Source: an uncultured Sulfurovum sp.
GTDB lineage: Bacteria > Campylobacterota > Campylobacteria > Campylobacterales > Sulfurovaceae
Length of the DNA: 20,309 nucleotides
Direction: 5' to 3'
Assembly: GCA_902727915.1 (NCBI GenBank)
Contig: CACVAU010000066.1
Coordinates: 1-20,309, forward strand
Below are positions 1 through 7,096 of this stretch, in pieces (the stretch's first letter is position 1; every line of letters begins with the position of its first letter). The position numbers were made by a program, and so were the translations under genes. The notes under the pieces were generated by a model. The model saw only the letters and a list, made by a program, of their open reading frames with translations. It made no database searches and was not told where the DNA came from.

Positions 1-595
1 ATCTATCACGTACTATTAACGCTACCACATCATGTTTTTTAGCCAACAATGCCAAGTCAACATCACCCACAAAGTCAGAAATAATAAAAAGCAAAGACTT
101 ACGTTTTATCCGTTTATAAAGAGTATCTGTAAAGGCTTTATAGTCAGAGTTTTTCTCTAACATCTCAAAGTTTTGCATTTTAGTGACAGCATCTTGAACA
201 GCAAAATATTTTTTATTGGGTTTTGCCATTTCATAAAGTTTGTCTGCAAAGATAATGTTAGAAAACAAATCAGAGTTTTTAACAGCCGAAAACCCAAGTA
301 AGGCAACCAACTCAGCCATTACATCCGACTTTTGTTTGACTGTTCCAAAATACGTTGAACCACCCATCATAACAGCTGTTACGACGTTTAGTTCACGTTC
401 TTCTCGGTAAATCTTAATAAAAGGCTTACCCAGTTTGGCTGTGGTTTTCCAGTCTATCTTACGAACATCATCACCATAGACATATTCACGAAGTTCCGTA
501 AACTCAAACCCTTCACCTTGAAACAATGAAGCATTGTTTCCCAGCATTTCACCAAAGACTTGCTTTCGTGCTTTTAAAAGTATTTTCTTAATCAT
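1..595 (-). CDS. DUF58 domain-containing protein (3' end beyond window)
   Basis: This reading frame is open from an ATG at 595 to the left edge, giving 198 residues, so the C-terminus is missing. It begins MIKKILLKARKQVFGEM and carries the DUF58 signature around residues 31-67 (FTELREYVYGDDVRKIDW, then KPFIKIYREER). A later segment, SLLFIISDFVGD, fits the von Willebrand A-like fold seen in DUF58 proteins. The ATG overlaps the stop codon of the upstream MoxR gene by one base (TAATG), so the two are almost certainly translationally coupled. MoxR-DUF58 pairs usually belong to Bat-type operons with membrane vWA proteins, thought to assist assembly or activation of envelope protein complexes. The rest of such an operon would lie to the left of the window. 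Family assignment is firm; the biological role is inferred from the family. Confidence 0.9.
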   Translation of the reverse strand, partial: MIKKILLKARKQVFGEMLGNNASLFQGEGFEFTELREYVYGDDVRKIDWKTTAKLGKPFIKIYREERELNVVTAVMMGGSTYFGTVKQKSDVMAELVALLGFSAVKNSDLFSNIIFADKLYEMAKPNKKYFAVQDAVTKMQNFEMLEKNSDYKAFTDTLYKRIKRKSLLFIISDFVGDVDLALLAKKHDVVALIVRDR

Positions 596-1542
596 TACGG
601 AATGGAAACAGCTGCCAATACTTTGTCTATAATCATATCTTGCGTCACACCTTCAGCCTGTGCTTCATAAGAGAGAACGATACGATGACGAAGTACCTCT
701 TTAGCTATGTACGCAACTTCAATAGGTGAAACATAGTCACGCCCTTTTAAATAAGCAATGGCTCTTGCAGCCTTATACATGTCTATACTTGCCCTTGGAC
801 TTGCCCCATACTCAATATGCTTCGCCATATCTTCTAAACCATAATTCATAGGCTCCCTTGTTGCAAACACAAGCTCTACAATATACGCTTCAACTTCTTC
901 ATCTATGTGAACAGCCATGGCTTCTTCACGAATCTTTTCAAGGTCTGAAAGCGTTGCTACTTGCTGAATTTCTCCAAAACCATTGTTTGCTACACGTCGT
1001 GCTATCTCTAACTCTTCTGTTTTGGTGTTGTAACCCACTACTATTTTCATTAGAAAACGGTCAAGCTGTGCTTCTGGAAGTTCATACGCACCCTCTTGCT
1101 CTACTGGGTTTTGTGTTGCCATTACCAAAAATGGAAGGTCTATCTTAAAACTTTCATCCCCAATAGTGACTTGTCGCTCTTGCATGACTTCTAATAAAGC
1201 AGATTGTACTTTTGCTGGGGCTCTGTTAATTTCATCGGCTAATAAAAGGTTTGTAAAAACGGGGCCTTGTTTAATTCTAAAACTATTGTTTGAGGGGTCA
1301 TATATTTCAGTACCTATAATGTCTGAAGGTAGTAAGTCTGGCGTAAACTGTACCCTTTTAAAATCAAGTCCAAGTGAACCAGCCAAAGCATTAACAGCTG
1401 TCGTTTTTGCTAGTCCAGGAACACCTTCTAGTAAGATATGTCCTCTGGTAAGTAAGCCTACTAAAAGCCCCTCTATCATCTTTTCTTGTCCAACCATTAC
1501 TTTGGAAATTTCTGTTTTAATATTTTCGACTATTGGATTCAA
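595..1542 (-). CDS. MoxR-family AAA+ ATPase
   Basis: This 315-residue protein has the typical length of MoxR ATPases, which are chaperone-like AAA+ proteins working with vWA-domain partners. Visible motifs are Walker A GVPGLAKT (about 40-47), Walker B LLLADE (99-104), sensor 1 ATQNP (142-146), the DRF arginine-finger region (161-163) and a sensor-2 segment GASPRAS near residue 247. The start is TTG at 1542, supported by an AGGAG Shine-Dalgarno six bases upstream. A nearby ATG at 1547 sits one base from that Shine-Dalgarno and runs into TGA after two codons, so it is not the start. The gene overlaps the downstream DUF58 gene by one base, so the two form one operon. The upstream 1548-1814 stretch is AT-rich and has no gene. 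Confidence 0.95.
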   Translation of the reverse strand: MNPIVENIKTEISKVMVGQEKMIEGLLVGLLTRGHILLEGVPGLAKTTAVNALAGSLGLDFKRVQFTPDLLPSDIIGTEIYDPSNNSFRIKQGPVFTNLLLADEINRAPAKVQSALLEVMQERQVTIGDESFKIDLPFLVMATQNPVEQEGAYELPEAQLDRFLMKIVVGYNTKTEELEIARRVANNGFGEIQQVATLSDLEKIREEAMAVHIDEEVEAYIVELVFATREPMNYGLEDMAKHIEYGASPRASIDMYKAARAIAYLKGRDYVSPIEVAYIAKEVLRHRIVLSYEAQAEGVTQDMIIDKVLAAVSIP

Positions 1543-1765
1543 TCCATGCTCCTATATTATATTCTAGTTTAATTCGCATTATTTTACACAAATGAAGTTA
1601 ATAAAAAGTTAATGTATTTTAAGATGTAAATAAGAATATAAAAGAAGATAGAGGGTAAAAAACTTAAAGTTTTTATTTATGTTAAAATAAAACAAAAAAA
1701 TAATTTATACATACAAATTAAAATATAATTTTTTTATTAAATTCTATTTTTTTCAATAAATAAAC

Positions 1766-1792
1766 ACAATATAAAAATATTTTTTATATTGT
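1766..1792 (-). terminator. A/T-rich perfect hairpin behind the outer-membrane protein gene
   Basis: Two perfect 12-base arms (1766-1777 and 1781-1792) flank a 3-base loop, starting 22 bases past the stop codon of the outer-membrane protein gene. Apart from one G/C pair near each base the stem is A/T only, so a conventional GC-stem intrinsic terminator is not seen. Position and perfect symmetry make a transcript-end or 3'-stabilising hairpin plausible. The surrounding 1548-1814 stretch otherwise holds only AT-rich DNA and a weak 7-base inverted repeat at 1658-1674. Confidence 0.4.
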
Positions 1793-1814
1793 ATAGTAAT
1801 TTTTAAAATAAATT

Positions 1815-2480
1815 TTAGAAAGCGTATTCAAGCCCTAAAGATGCCGTATCTACACGAGACTTATCATTCTTACCATAACGAACAACATCTGCTACCATAC
1901 TCCAATTTGGATTAAAGTTATAATTAATTCCCAAACCATAACTCAAACCTGATACTTCACTACTCAATACTTTTTGTTCAAGTTGTGTTTTTGCGTACCC
2001 TGCTAATGCAAAAAGATTCATATTGTCACTTATGGCTGTTGTTGGTTTCAAATAAGCACCCACAATTCTTTCAACATTACTTTCTGATGTAGCTGTTATT
2101 TCATCTGCCTTAATTCCAGTACCAGCACGTGCTTCAAGTGCTAAATTATCCATTATGTTGTAACCTATCTTAGCAATTCCAATAATAGGTGATGTATTTT
2201 TAAGAATCTCAGTAGCATTTTCAGTATTAATACGACTATTTGCTATTGAACCTCCAATATAAAACTTAGGAGCAGGAACAACTACAGGTAAAGGTTCTTT
2301 CTTTACTTCTTCAATTACTTTGACAGCTGGAGGGGGAGGAGGAGGAGTCACATTTATTTGTTGGTTTGCTTGATTTAAATCATCTTGAATAATTACCTCA
2401 TCCATATTTAATTGACCAATTGTTCCTCCTGCAAAACTCAATGTAGAAACGAATACTAAGCTAGTTGTAATTTTTTTCAT
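1815..2480 (-). CDS. Outer-membrane beta-barrel protein (porin/OmpA-barrel-like)
   Basis: The 221-residue product starts with a clear signal peptide (MKKITTSLVFVSTLSFA, predicted cut near residue 17-18). A low-complexity linker with six consecutive prolines at 46-51 follows, then from about residue 72 alternating amphipathic strands (FYIGGSIA onwards). The chain ends LGLEYAF, a C-terminal phenylalanine typical of substrates of the BAM outer-membrane assembly machine. It resembles small eight-strand barrels of the OmpA/outer-membrane-protein-beta-barrel group. No peptidoglycan-binding OmpA domain is present. The ATG at 2480 has an AAGGA Shine-Dalgarno about seven bases upstream. It is a single-gene unit, with AT-rich gaps on both sides and a striking inverted repeat upstream. 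Substrate or ligand is unknown. Confidence 0.8.
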   Translation of the reverse strand: MKKITTSLVFVSTLSFAGGTIGQLNMDEVIIQDDLNQANQQINVTPPPPPPAVKVIEEVKKEPLPVVVPAPKFYIGGSIANSRINTENATEILKNTSPIIGIAKIGYNIMDNLALEARAGTGIKADEITATSESNVERIVGAYLKPTTAISDNMNLFALAGYAKTQLEQKVLSSEVSGLSYGLGINYNFNPNWSMVADVVRYGKNDKSRVDTASLGLEYAF

Positions 2481-2501
2481 TTAACTATCCTTTTTTATTT
2501 A

Positions 2502-2567
2502 ATTAGTATTTATAAGAAAAACTATGATAAATACTAATATAGTTGTCCTTAAGTATATTTAGTATTT
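2502..2567. promoter_or_regulatory. Inverted and direct repeats upstream of the outer-membrane protein gene
   Basis: A perfect 12-base inverted repeat, ATTAGTATTTAT at 2502-2513 and its complement at 2527-2538, is separated by 13 bases. Its core TTAGTATTT recurs as a direct copy at 2559-2567. All copies lie in the 22-87 bases upstream of the outer-membrane protein start, inside a 263-base gene-free gap (2481-2743) that is otherwise AT-rich. This could be an operator for a dimeric regulator or a 5' leader hairpin. AT-richness lowers the significance of any single match, but a 12-base perfect match with a third core copy is notable. Confidence 0.4.
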
Positions 2568-2743
2568 GTTTATATATTAAGTTTTATATTTAATATTAAT
2601 AGAATTTTTAACTGTTACAGAGTATAAAAAAATATAATATAATTATTTTATTTAAAATAAAATATTATTTATTTATAAATATTAAATTAAGTTTTAAATT
2701 AAGTTTTATATGAAGTGAAAAGTAGAGAAAAAAAAGAAAAAGC

Positions 2744-3763
2744 TTATATTTTAAAAGAAAAAGTAGATCCTCTGTCTTCCACGCTGTTTATTTCAAGCGT
2801 TGTTTGATGCAATTTTAAAATTTGTTTAACAATGGCAAGTCCTAATCCCATTGAGTTATCCCATGAGTGTTCGTCTGTTCTAAAAAACTTTTTAGTAACT
2901 TTGTCAATATTCTCTTCTGAAATACCAACCCCTAAATCTATAATACGAACTTCATTTTTTAATAATTTGATTGTCACAGTCTCATTTGAGTACTTTAAAG
3001 CATTTTCAATAAGATTTTTTAAAACTATCTCCATTAATGCTTTATCTGCCTTTACTTCCAAAGAGTTACCTTTAACAATAATTTTTCGATTTTTATATTT
3101 ATCTTCTAAGTTCGTAGCAACCTCATGGGCTAAAGGCTTAATATCAAACTGACTACCTTGTAACTTTTGTTCACCACTCTCAAAACGATTCCATAAAAGT
3201 AAACGAGAGAGTAATTCTTCTATTTTTTCACCATTGTTGTAAATTTTACCCAAAAACTTAAGTCGTAATGGCATCGGAATTTCTTCATCTTCTGTCAATG
3301 TTTGAGAATAGCCCATAATGGCTGCAATAGGATTACGAAATTCATGAGCAATGGCTGAAAGCATGTCGGAACGTTGACGATTTTTTAATTTAATCTTAGC
3401 TGTGTATTTACGCTTCTCTTTTTCACGTTTTTTAATAATACGTAAAGTTTGAATCAGTTTTATATTAATACTTTCAAACTCTGCTGTGAAGAAACGTGCT
3501 GAAGCATCAGGGTTAACAACACCAGAACTCTCAGAAAGATAGTCTTCAACATTTTTAAGCTCTTTAGAAACACGTTTAGTAGCATAGTAAACAGAAAGTA
3601 AAAGTAATACCTGAGAAGCAATAAAAAGAAGCATATAAAAATACGTATTTTTATATGCTTCTGGAACGACAACTAACATCACCATAAAGAGTATCGTGAT
3701 AATAATAACAATGGTAATTAATCTTGCTAATACATATTCATTTAGTGTTGGACGACTATACAT
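2744..3763 (-). CDS. Membrane sensor histidine kinase
   Basis: This 339-residue protein has two hydrophobic segments (about 14-33 and 41-60) with almost no periplasmic loop between them. A cytoplasmic region with charged helical stretches follows, then a HisKA domain with H-box AIAHEFRNP (phospho-accepting His140). The HATPase_c domain shows the N-box LIENALKYS (about 251-259), G1 box DLGVG (276-280) and G2 box GLGLA (306-310). All motifs needed for autokinase activity are present. The short extracytoplasmic loop suggests it senses a membrane or cytoplasmic signal. ATG at 3763 is preceded by GAGG five bases upstream. The gene follows a small coiled-coil gene by 14 bases and probably shares its transcript with dapE. 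No response regulator is encoded nearby, so it is an orphan kinase within this window. Confidence 0.92.
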   Translation of the reverse strand: MYSRPTLNEYVLARLITIVIIITILFMVMLVVVPEAYKNTYFYMLLFIASQVLLLLSVYYATKRVSKELKNVEDYLSESSGVVNPDASARFFTAEFESINIKLIQTLRIIKKREKEKRKYTAKIKLKNRQRSDMLSAIAHEFRNPIAAIMGYSQTLTEDEEIPMPLRLKFLGKIYNNGEKIEELLSRLLLWNRFESGEQKLQGSQFDIKPLAHEVATNLEDKYKNRKIIVKGNSLEVKADKALMEIVLKNLIENALKYSNETVTIKLLKNEVRIIDLGVGISEENIDKVTKKFFRTDEHSWDNSMGLGLAIVKQILKLHQTTLEINSVEDRGSTFSFKI

Positions 3764-3777
3764 GGCTACCTCAAAAA

Positions 3778-3978
3778 TTAAGCTGTTTCCAGCTGATGTA
3801 CCTCTTTTTTTAGCTTATTAATTTCTTTTTTATACTGATCCAATGCCACATGAATTTCACCAATATCCCACTCTTCTACAGCCAATTCAAGCTCATCATG
3901 CTTTATACGATATTCAGCTAACAACTTTGCTAACCTTTCCTTAAGAACTTTAATCTTATCACCTGTTGATTCATCCAT
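3778..3978 (-). CDS. Small coiled-coil protein of unknown function
   Basis: This gene encodes 66 residues, highly charged (Lys/Glu rich) with heptad-like spacing of Leu/Ile (KVLKERLAKLLAEY, later INKLKKEVHQLE), so most of it is predicted to form one or two coiled-coil helices. There is no signal peptide or membrane segment. The ATG at 3978 has an AAGGA Shine-Dalgarno about seven bases upstream. It lies between dapE (65-base gap) and the histidine kinase (14-base gap), all on the minus strand, so co-transcription is likely. I do not recognise a named family. An accessory of the adjacent kinase is possible from position alone. Confidence 0.75.
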   Translation of the reverse strand: MDESTGDKIKVLKERLAKLLAEYRIKHDELELAVEEWDIGEIHVALDQYKKEINKLKKEVHQLETA

Positions 3979-4043
3979 TATTTTTCCTTTTAAAACTTAA
4001 ATAAAAGGTCTTTAACTCAATTTACTATTTCCTGAATATTAGT

Positions 4044-5153
4044 CTAAAACCTTTGTATCATATTAACAAAAACATTATAAAGGTCTTCCACTTCTTTTAT
4101 GGTTGTTCTTTCATTTAGCCCATGAATCCTATCATTACGCACTCCAAACTCCACAACTGCAATACCATAAGGAGCAATATGTCGTCCATCACTTGTTCCA
4201 CCAGCTGTTGAAAGCTTTGTTGTAACACCTGTCTCTTCCAAAATAGCAGATGATAACTCTCGTACCACATAAGATTCACGATTTGTAATAAACGGATAAG
4301 AACCTTGTTCAAGCTTTAATTCATAATCTAAATCACCCAACTGTTCTTCCATAAAAGTGCGTAAACTCTCTTGTGTCGTTTTAGTAGAGTTTCGTACATT
4401 AAACATCATGTTTAAATCATTAGGACTTACATTGGTCACTTCCATACCAGAACGAATGTCTGTTATAACCAATTGAGAAGGAGCAAAGTTTTCATCCCCA
4501 TCATCTAAATTATGAGCAGCTATCTTTGGTAAAACAGAAGCAATGTTATGAATAGGATTAATTGCTTTTTCAGGGTAAGCAGCATGTCCTTGTTTACCTT
4601 TTAAATGTAAATAACCATTAATAGACCCACGACGACCAATCTTAATGGCATCTCCAAACTCAGTCTCACAAGTTGGTTCAGCAATAATACAATAGTCAGG
4701 TAAAAGATTTATCTCTTTTAAATGTTTTAAAACTATCTGTGTTCCATAAGTTCCAGGCCCTTCTTCATCTGAAGTCAAAAGAAGTGACATACGTCCAGAA
4801 AAGTCCTCATCCATATCTCTAACAGCTTGTACAAAGGCTGACAGCCCAGACTTCATATCTTGCGCCCCACGTCCGTAGATGTATCCATCTTTAATAACAG
4901 GTACAAAAGGATTGTTATCCCAACCTTTTCCAGGAGGTACTACATCTACATGACCAGCGAAACAGAGGTGCTTACCTTCTCCAAACTTTTTGGTTAAAAA
5001 GACATTTTTAACCCCACCTTCATTAATCCATGTTGCTTCAAACCCTTCTAAATAGTTTTCAATGTAAGTAAGCAACCCACCATCATCAGGAGTAACTGAT
5101 TCAGCACTCAAAATTTTTAAGAATAAATCTACGACATTTAGTCTTTTTTCCAT
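4044..5153 (-). CDS. dapE: Succinyl-diaminopimelate desuccinylase
   Basis: DapE hydrolyses N-succinyl-L,L-diaminopimelate to succinate and L,L-diaminopimelate in lysine and peptidoglycan precursor synthesis. It is a dinuclear zinc cytoplasmic enzyme of the M20 peptidase family. The 369-residue length fits. Metal ligands are visible as GHVDVV (His68), GAQDMKSG (Asp99), DEEGPG (Glu130/Glu131), AEPT (Glu159) and IHGLNE (His344). The GGTSDGRH stretch near 318-325 is typical of the DapE branch rather than other M20 enzymes. The ATG at 5153 has AAGG nine bases upstream. It appears to be the first gene of a dapE/coiled-coil/histidine-kinase unit. The 108 bases between it and the toxin gene at 5262 hold no clear terminator or unambiguous promoter. 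Confidence 0.96.
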   Translation of the reverse strand: MEKRLNVVDLFLKILSAESVTPDDGGLLTYIENYLEGFEATWINEGGVKNVFLTKKFGEGKHLCFAGHVDVVPPGKGWDNNPFVPVIKDGYIYGRGAQDMKSGLSAFVQAVRDMDEDFSGRMSLLLTSDEEGPGTYGTQIVLKHLKEINLLPDYCIIAEPTCETEFGDAIKIGRRGSINGYLHLKGKQGHAAYPEKAINPIHNIASVLPKIAAHNLDDGDENFAPSQLVITDIRSGMEVTNVSPNDLNMMFNVRNSTKTTQESLRTFMEEQLGDLDYELKLEQGSYPFITNRESYVVRELSSAILEETGVTTKLSTAGGTSDGRHIAPYGIAVVEFGVRNDRIHGLNERTTIKEVEDLYNVFVNMIQRF

Positions 5154-5261
5154 ATTATTTGACCTTGTTATTTAATCTGGAAGAGTAGCGAATCTTTGCT
5201 TTTTTATGGATTGGGGTTTATTTCAACGCTAGACATTCTTTATTTAACTAAGTTTTTAAAT

Positions 5262-5534
5262 CTACTTATCCCCATAATGCCCACCAATAGCAAAAATATA
5301 AATAGTATCTTCATCAAAAGTATAAATTAATCTATCTTTTTGAGAAATACGTCTTGACCATAAACCAGCTAGTGAATGCTTTAACTTCTCTGGTTTACCA
5401 TAACCCTCATAGGGATCTTCATCTCGTAATAACTGTTTTAAAATCTTTCGTAAATTTTTATGTAAAACCTTATCTTTTTCTCTTAACTTCTCATACTCTT
5501 CCCAAGTAGAACCTTCAAAAGTTAGCGTTCGCAC
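5262..5534 (-). CDS. yoeB: YoeB/Txe-family toxin (module 1)
   Basis: YoeB toxins are RelE-fold ribosome-dependent mRNA endonucleases, neutralised by a YefM/Phd-type antitoxin. This 90-residue protein keeps the family signature: KPEKLKHSLAGLWSRRI and RLIYTF in the middle and GGHY near the end. Alignment by eye to E. coli YoeB places the catalytic residues at Glu49, Arg68, His86 and Tyr87, all present, so it should be active. Three extra residues (GDK) follow the usual terminal His-Tyr. The start is GTG at 5534, overlapping the antitoxin stop by one base (TAGTG), with a G-rich Shine-Dalgarno (GGGGAT) shortly upstream. Translation is therefore coupled to the antitoxin. The sequence differs clearly from the second YoeB in this window. 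Confidence 0.93.
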   Translation of the reverse strand: MRTLTFEGSTWEEYEKLREKDKVLHKNLRKILKQLLRDEDPYEGYGKPEKLKHSLAGLWSRRISQKDRLIYTFDEDTIYIFAIGGHYGDK

Positions 5535-5803
5535 TAATCATCCCCATCAAGATTTAGCTCATCAGCACTTGGTTTATGTCCACTTTTATTTTTATAGCTT
5601 AAAAATGACTCTTCTACTTGCCCCATAAGGGTATTGTTATTTAAAACATAAAGTGTCTCCTGCTCTCTATTATAGTCATCTAAAGAAAGGACTACAAAAG
5701 CCTCTCCATTTTTACGACTAACTGTTAATGGCTCGTGATTGTCTATAGCATTGTCAACATAGTGTTTTAAGTTTGCTCGAAATTGATTTACAGATAGTAT
5801 CAT
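5534..5803 (-). CDS. yefM: YefM/Phd-family antitoxin (module 1)
   Basis: This is an 89-residue antitoxin that should bind and inhibit the adjacent YoeB and autorepress the operon through its N-terminal DNA-binding half. The N-terminus shows the Phd/YefM pattern (FRANLKHYVD near residues 8-17, LTVSRKNGEAFVVLSLDDYN around 26-45) followed by QETLYVL, characteristic of YefM. The C-terminal part is acidic and probably disordered (ELNLDGDD), as expected for the toxin-wrapping tail. The ATG at 5803 has a strong AAGGAG six to seven bases upstream, much better than the toxin's GTG start, consistent with antitoxin excess. It is the first gene of the pair, and its upstream region contains a palindromic operator candidate. 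Confidence 0.93.
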   Translation of the reverse strand: MILSVNQFRANLKHYVDNAIDNHEPLTVSRKNGEAFVVLSLDDYNREQETLYVLNNNTLMGQVEESFLSYKNKSGHKPSADELNLDGDD

Positions 5804-5835
5804 ATTAAACTCCTTTATTACTTGTACTACAATAC

Positions 5836-5852
5836 AGTACCGTACAGGTACT
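5836..5852 (-). promoter_or_regulatory. Palindromic operator candidate of toxin-antitoxin module 1
   Basis: A perfect inverted repeat, AGTACCgtacaGGTACT, has 6-base arms and a 5-base centre and sits 33-49 bases upstream of the antitoxin start. Read on the minus strand, the surrounding bases contain repeated TGTAC-type cores (CTGTAC, TAGTACAAG), similar to the TGTACA cores known from YefM operators. It probably overlaps the module promoter and mediates autorepression. The nearby divergent promoter of the PcfJ-like gene lies 56 bases away. Confidence 0.55.
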
Positions 5853-5907
5853 AAAAACTTGATTAAAATTTTCTAGTAAACTTATGAAATAATCTTAAAC
5901 TACTCGC

Positions 5908-5913
5908 TATAAT
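5908..5913 (+). promoter_or_regulatory. -10 box of a probably leaderless promoter for the PcfJ-like operon
   Basis: A perfect TATAAT lies six bases before the ATG at 5920. Placing +1 seven bases after the hexamer puts it on the A of the ATG itself. No Shine-Dalgarno exists between the box and the ATG. This predicts a leaderless mRNA. Confidence 0.55.
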
Positions 5914-5919
5914 AATTTC

Positions 5920-7095
5920 ATGAAAAAATCACACAAAAACAGAGGGAGAAATGTCATAAACATTGATGAACTCAAAAACTATCTCAATGCTTATGCCACA
6001 AAAAGAAACCTCTCTACACCCATCGTCTCTTGGTTACAAAAAACTTTTATCCGTTGGCTCATTAACCATTTTGACGAAGTAGAAGTGGTTGAGTCTGTTA
6101 AACGTTATGAAGCTTTAGTTAAAGGTGAGATTCCTACTTGGTTTACCCCTTACGCTAATAGTGAATTTACTTATGTTCACATCAAAAACCCTACCTTTAC
6201 TGATACCCTGCATACCTGTGTTGAGTTTCTAAGTTCTCGTAGTGAAAAGATAAGCCATAAGTTTCCCCGTATGACCGTAGAACATGTGATGGAAAAGTCA
6301 CGACAAGAGCATCTGAAAATGCAAGAGAAACAACGTAAAAACATAGAGACTTCACAAGAAGCTTTAGAACATGTCTTCTCTTTTGATAACATGCATGTTG
6401 TCAAGTTTTTACCTCATCATGAAGAGCTTTCCTTAGAAATGGCTAGAGAGTCAGCACTTATGCAACACTGTTTGGGAGAGTTTGACAACATAGAAAAAGC
6501 CCAAGGGGGCTATGGTTCATACTATTTCGGTCTTATTCAACGAGAAGAGATTACACTCTACTCTTTACGTGATGAAAAAAACATGCCCCATGCTACCATC
6601 TCTGTAGGTTATAAACGTGGAAAAGCACAACTCAATCAGATAAAAGGAAAACAAAACAAACCTCCTGTTAGCCGTTATATTCCTTCTTCAGTGGCTTTTT
6701 TTAACCATCTTGCACTGGAGCATAACTATCATCCAGACTGTTTAGGTATGGGTGTGGTTTTTATACAAGGTAAATCCCAACAACTCTCTAGCATAAAAGA
6801 TGAGGCTGTACAACAACACCTTATTGCCTATGATCCAAAATTTATTGATGCACTACCGAACCCTAGTAAAAGTTCCTTATGGTTAGCTGCCTTACGTAGC
6901 CCAAAACAGATGGGAACATTAAAAGAGACCACAGATGCCATGAAAGTTGCTTCTCTTATTCAACACCCCCTACTAATCAATGAACTACAATTTACGCATA
7001 ATTTAAAGGCTAAAAATATTTTACAGCAAAAAAAGCATTACAGCATTGCTAAGCGCCCTTTTGTCTTCCCAAAACTTGAAGTAGCGAGGATTTAA
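5920..7095 (+). CDS. PcfJ-like domain protein
   Basis: This 391-residue protein has a central region (about 160-265) with the PcfJ-like pattern: a hydrophobic-acidic lead-in followed by MQHCLGEFD (181-189), then YSLRDEKNMPHATISV (214-229), then LNQIKGKQNKPP (238-249). PcfJ was named from an enterococcal conjugative plasmid, and its biochemical role is unknown. The N-terminal 150 residues are helical and basic. The C-terminal part (265-391) contains a segment (HLIAYDPKFIDALPNPS) loosely like DUF4116-type helical repeats. There is no signal peptide, membrane segment or recognisable nuclease motif. The ATG at 5920 lacks a Shine-Dalgarno and coincides with a predicted transcription start. No in-frame ATG follows nearby. 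The next gene starts one base after its stop, so the two form an operon. Family call is moderately sure; function is unknown. Confidence 0.75.
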   Translation: MKKSHKNRGRNVINIDELKNYLNAYATKRNLSTPIVSWLQKTFIRWLINHFDEVEVVESVKRYEALVKGEIPTWFTPYANSEFTYVHIKNPTFTDTLHTCVEFLSSRSEKISHKFPRMTVEHVMEKSRQEHLKMQEKQRKNIETSQEALEHVFSFDNMHVVKFLPHHEELSLEMARESALMQHCLGEFDNIEKAQGGYGSYYFGLIQREEITLYSLRDEKNMPHATISVGYKRGKAQLNQIKGKQNKPPVSRYIPSSVAFFNHLALEHNYHPDCLGMGVVFIQGKSQQLSSIKDEAVQQHLIAYDPKFIDALPNPSKSSLWLAALRSPKQMGTLKETTDAMKVASLIQHPLLINELQFTHNLKAKNILQQKKHYSIAKRPFVFPKLEVARI

Positions 7096-7096
7096 A

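Noticed and set aside
858..1567. Plus-strand open frames opposite the MoxR gene (96 and 133 codons)
   Set aside because: They lie entirely opposite a gene with complete AAA+ motifs, are rich in Leu/Cys/Ser as expected of reverse-strand shadows, and have no family features.
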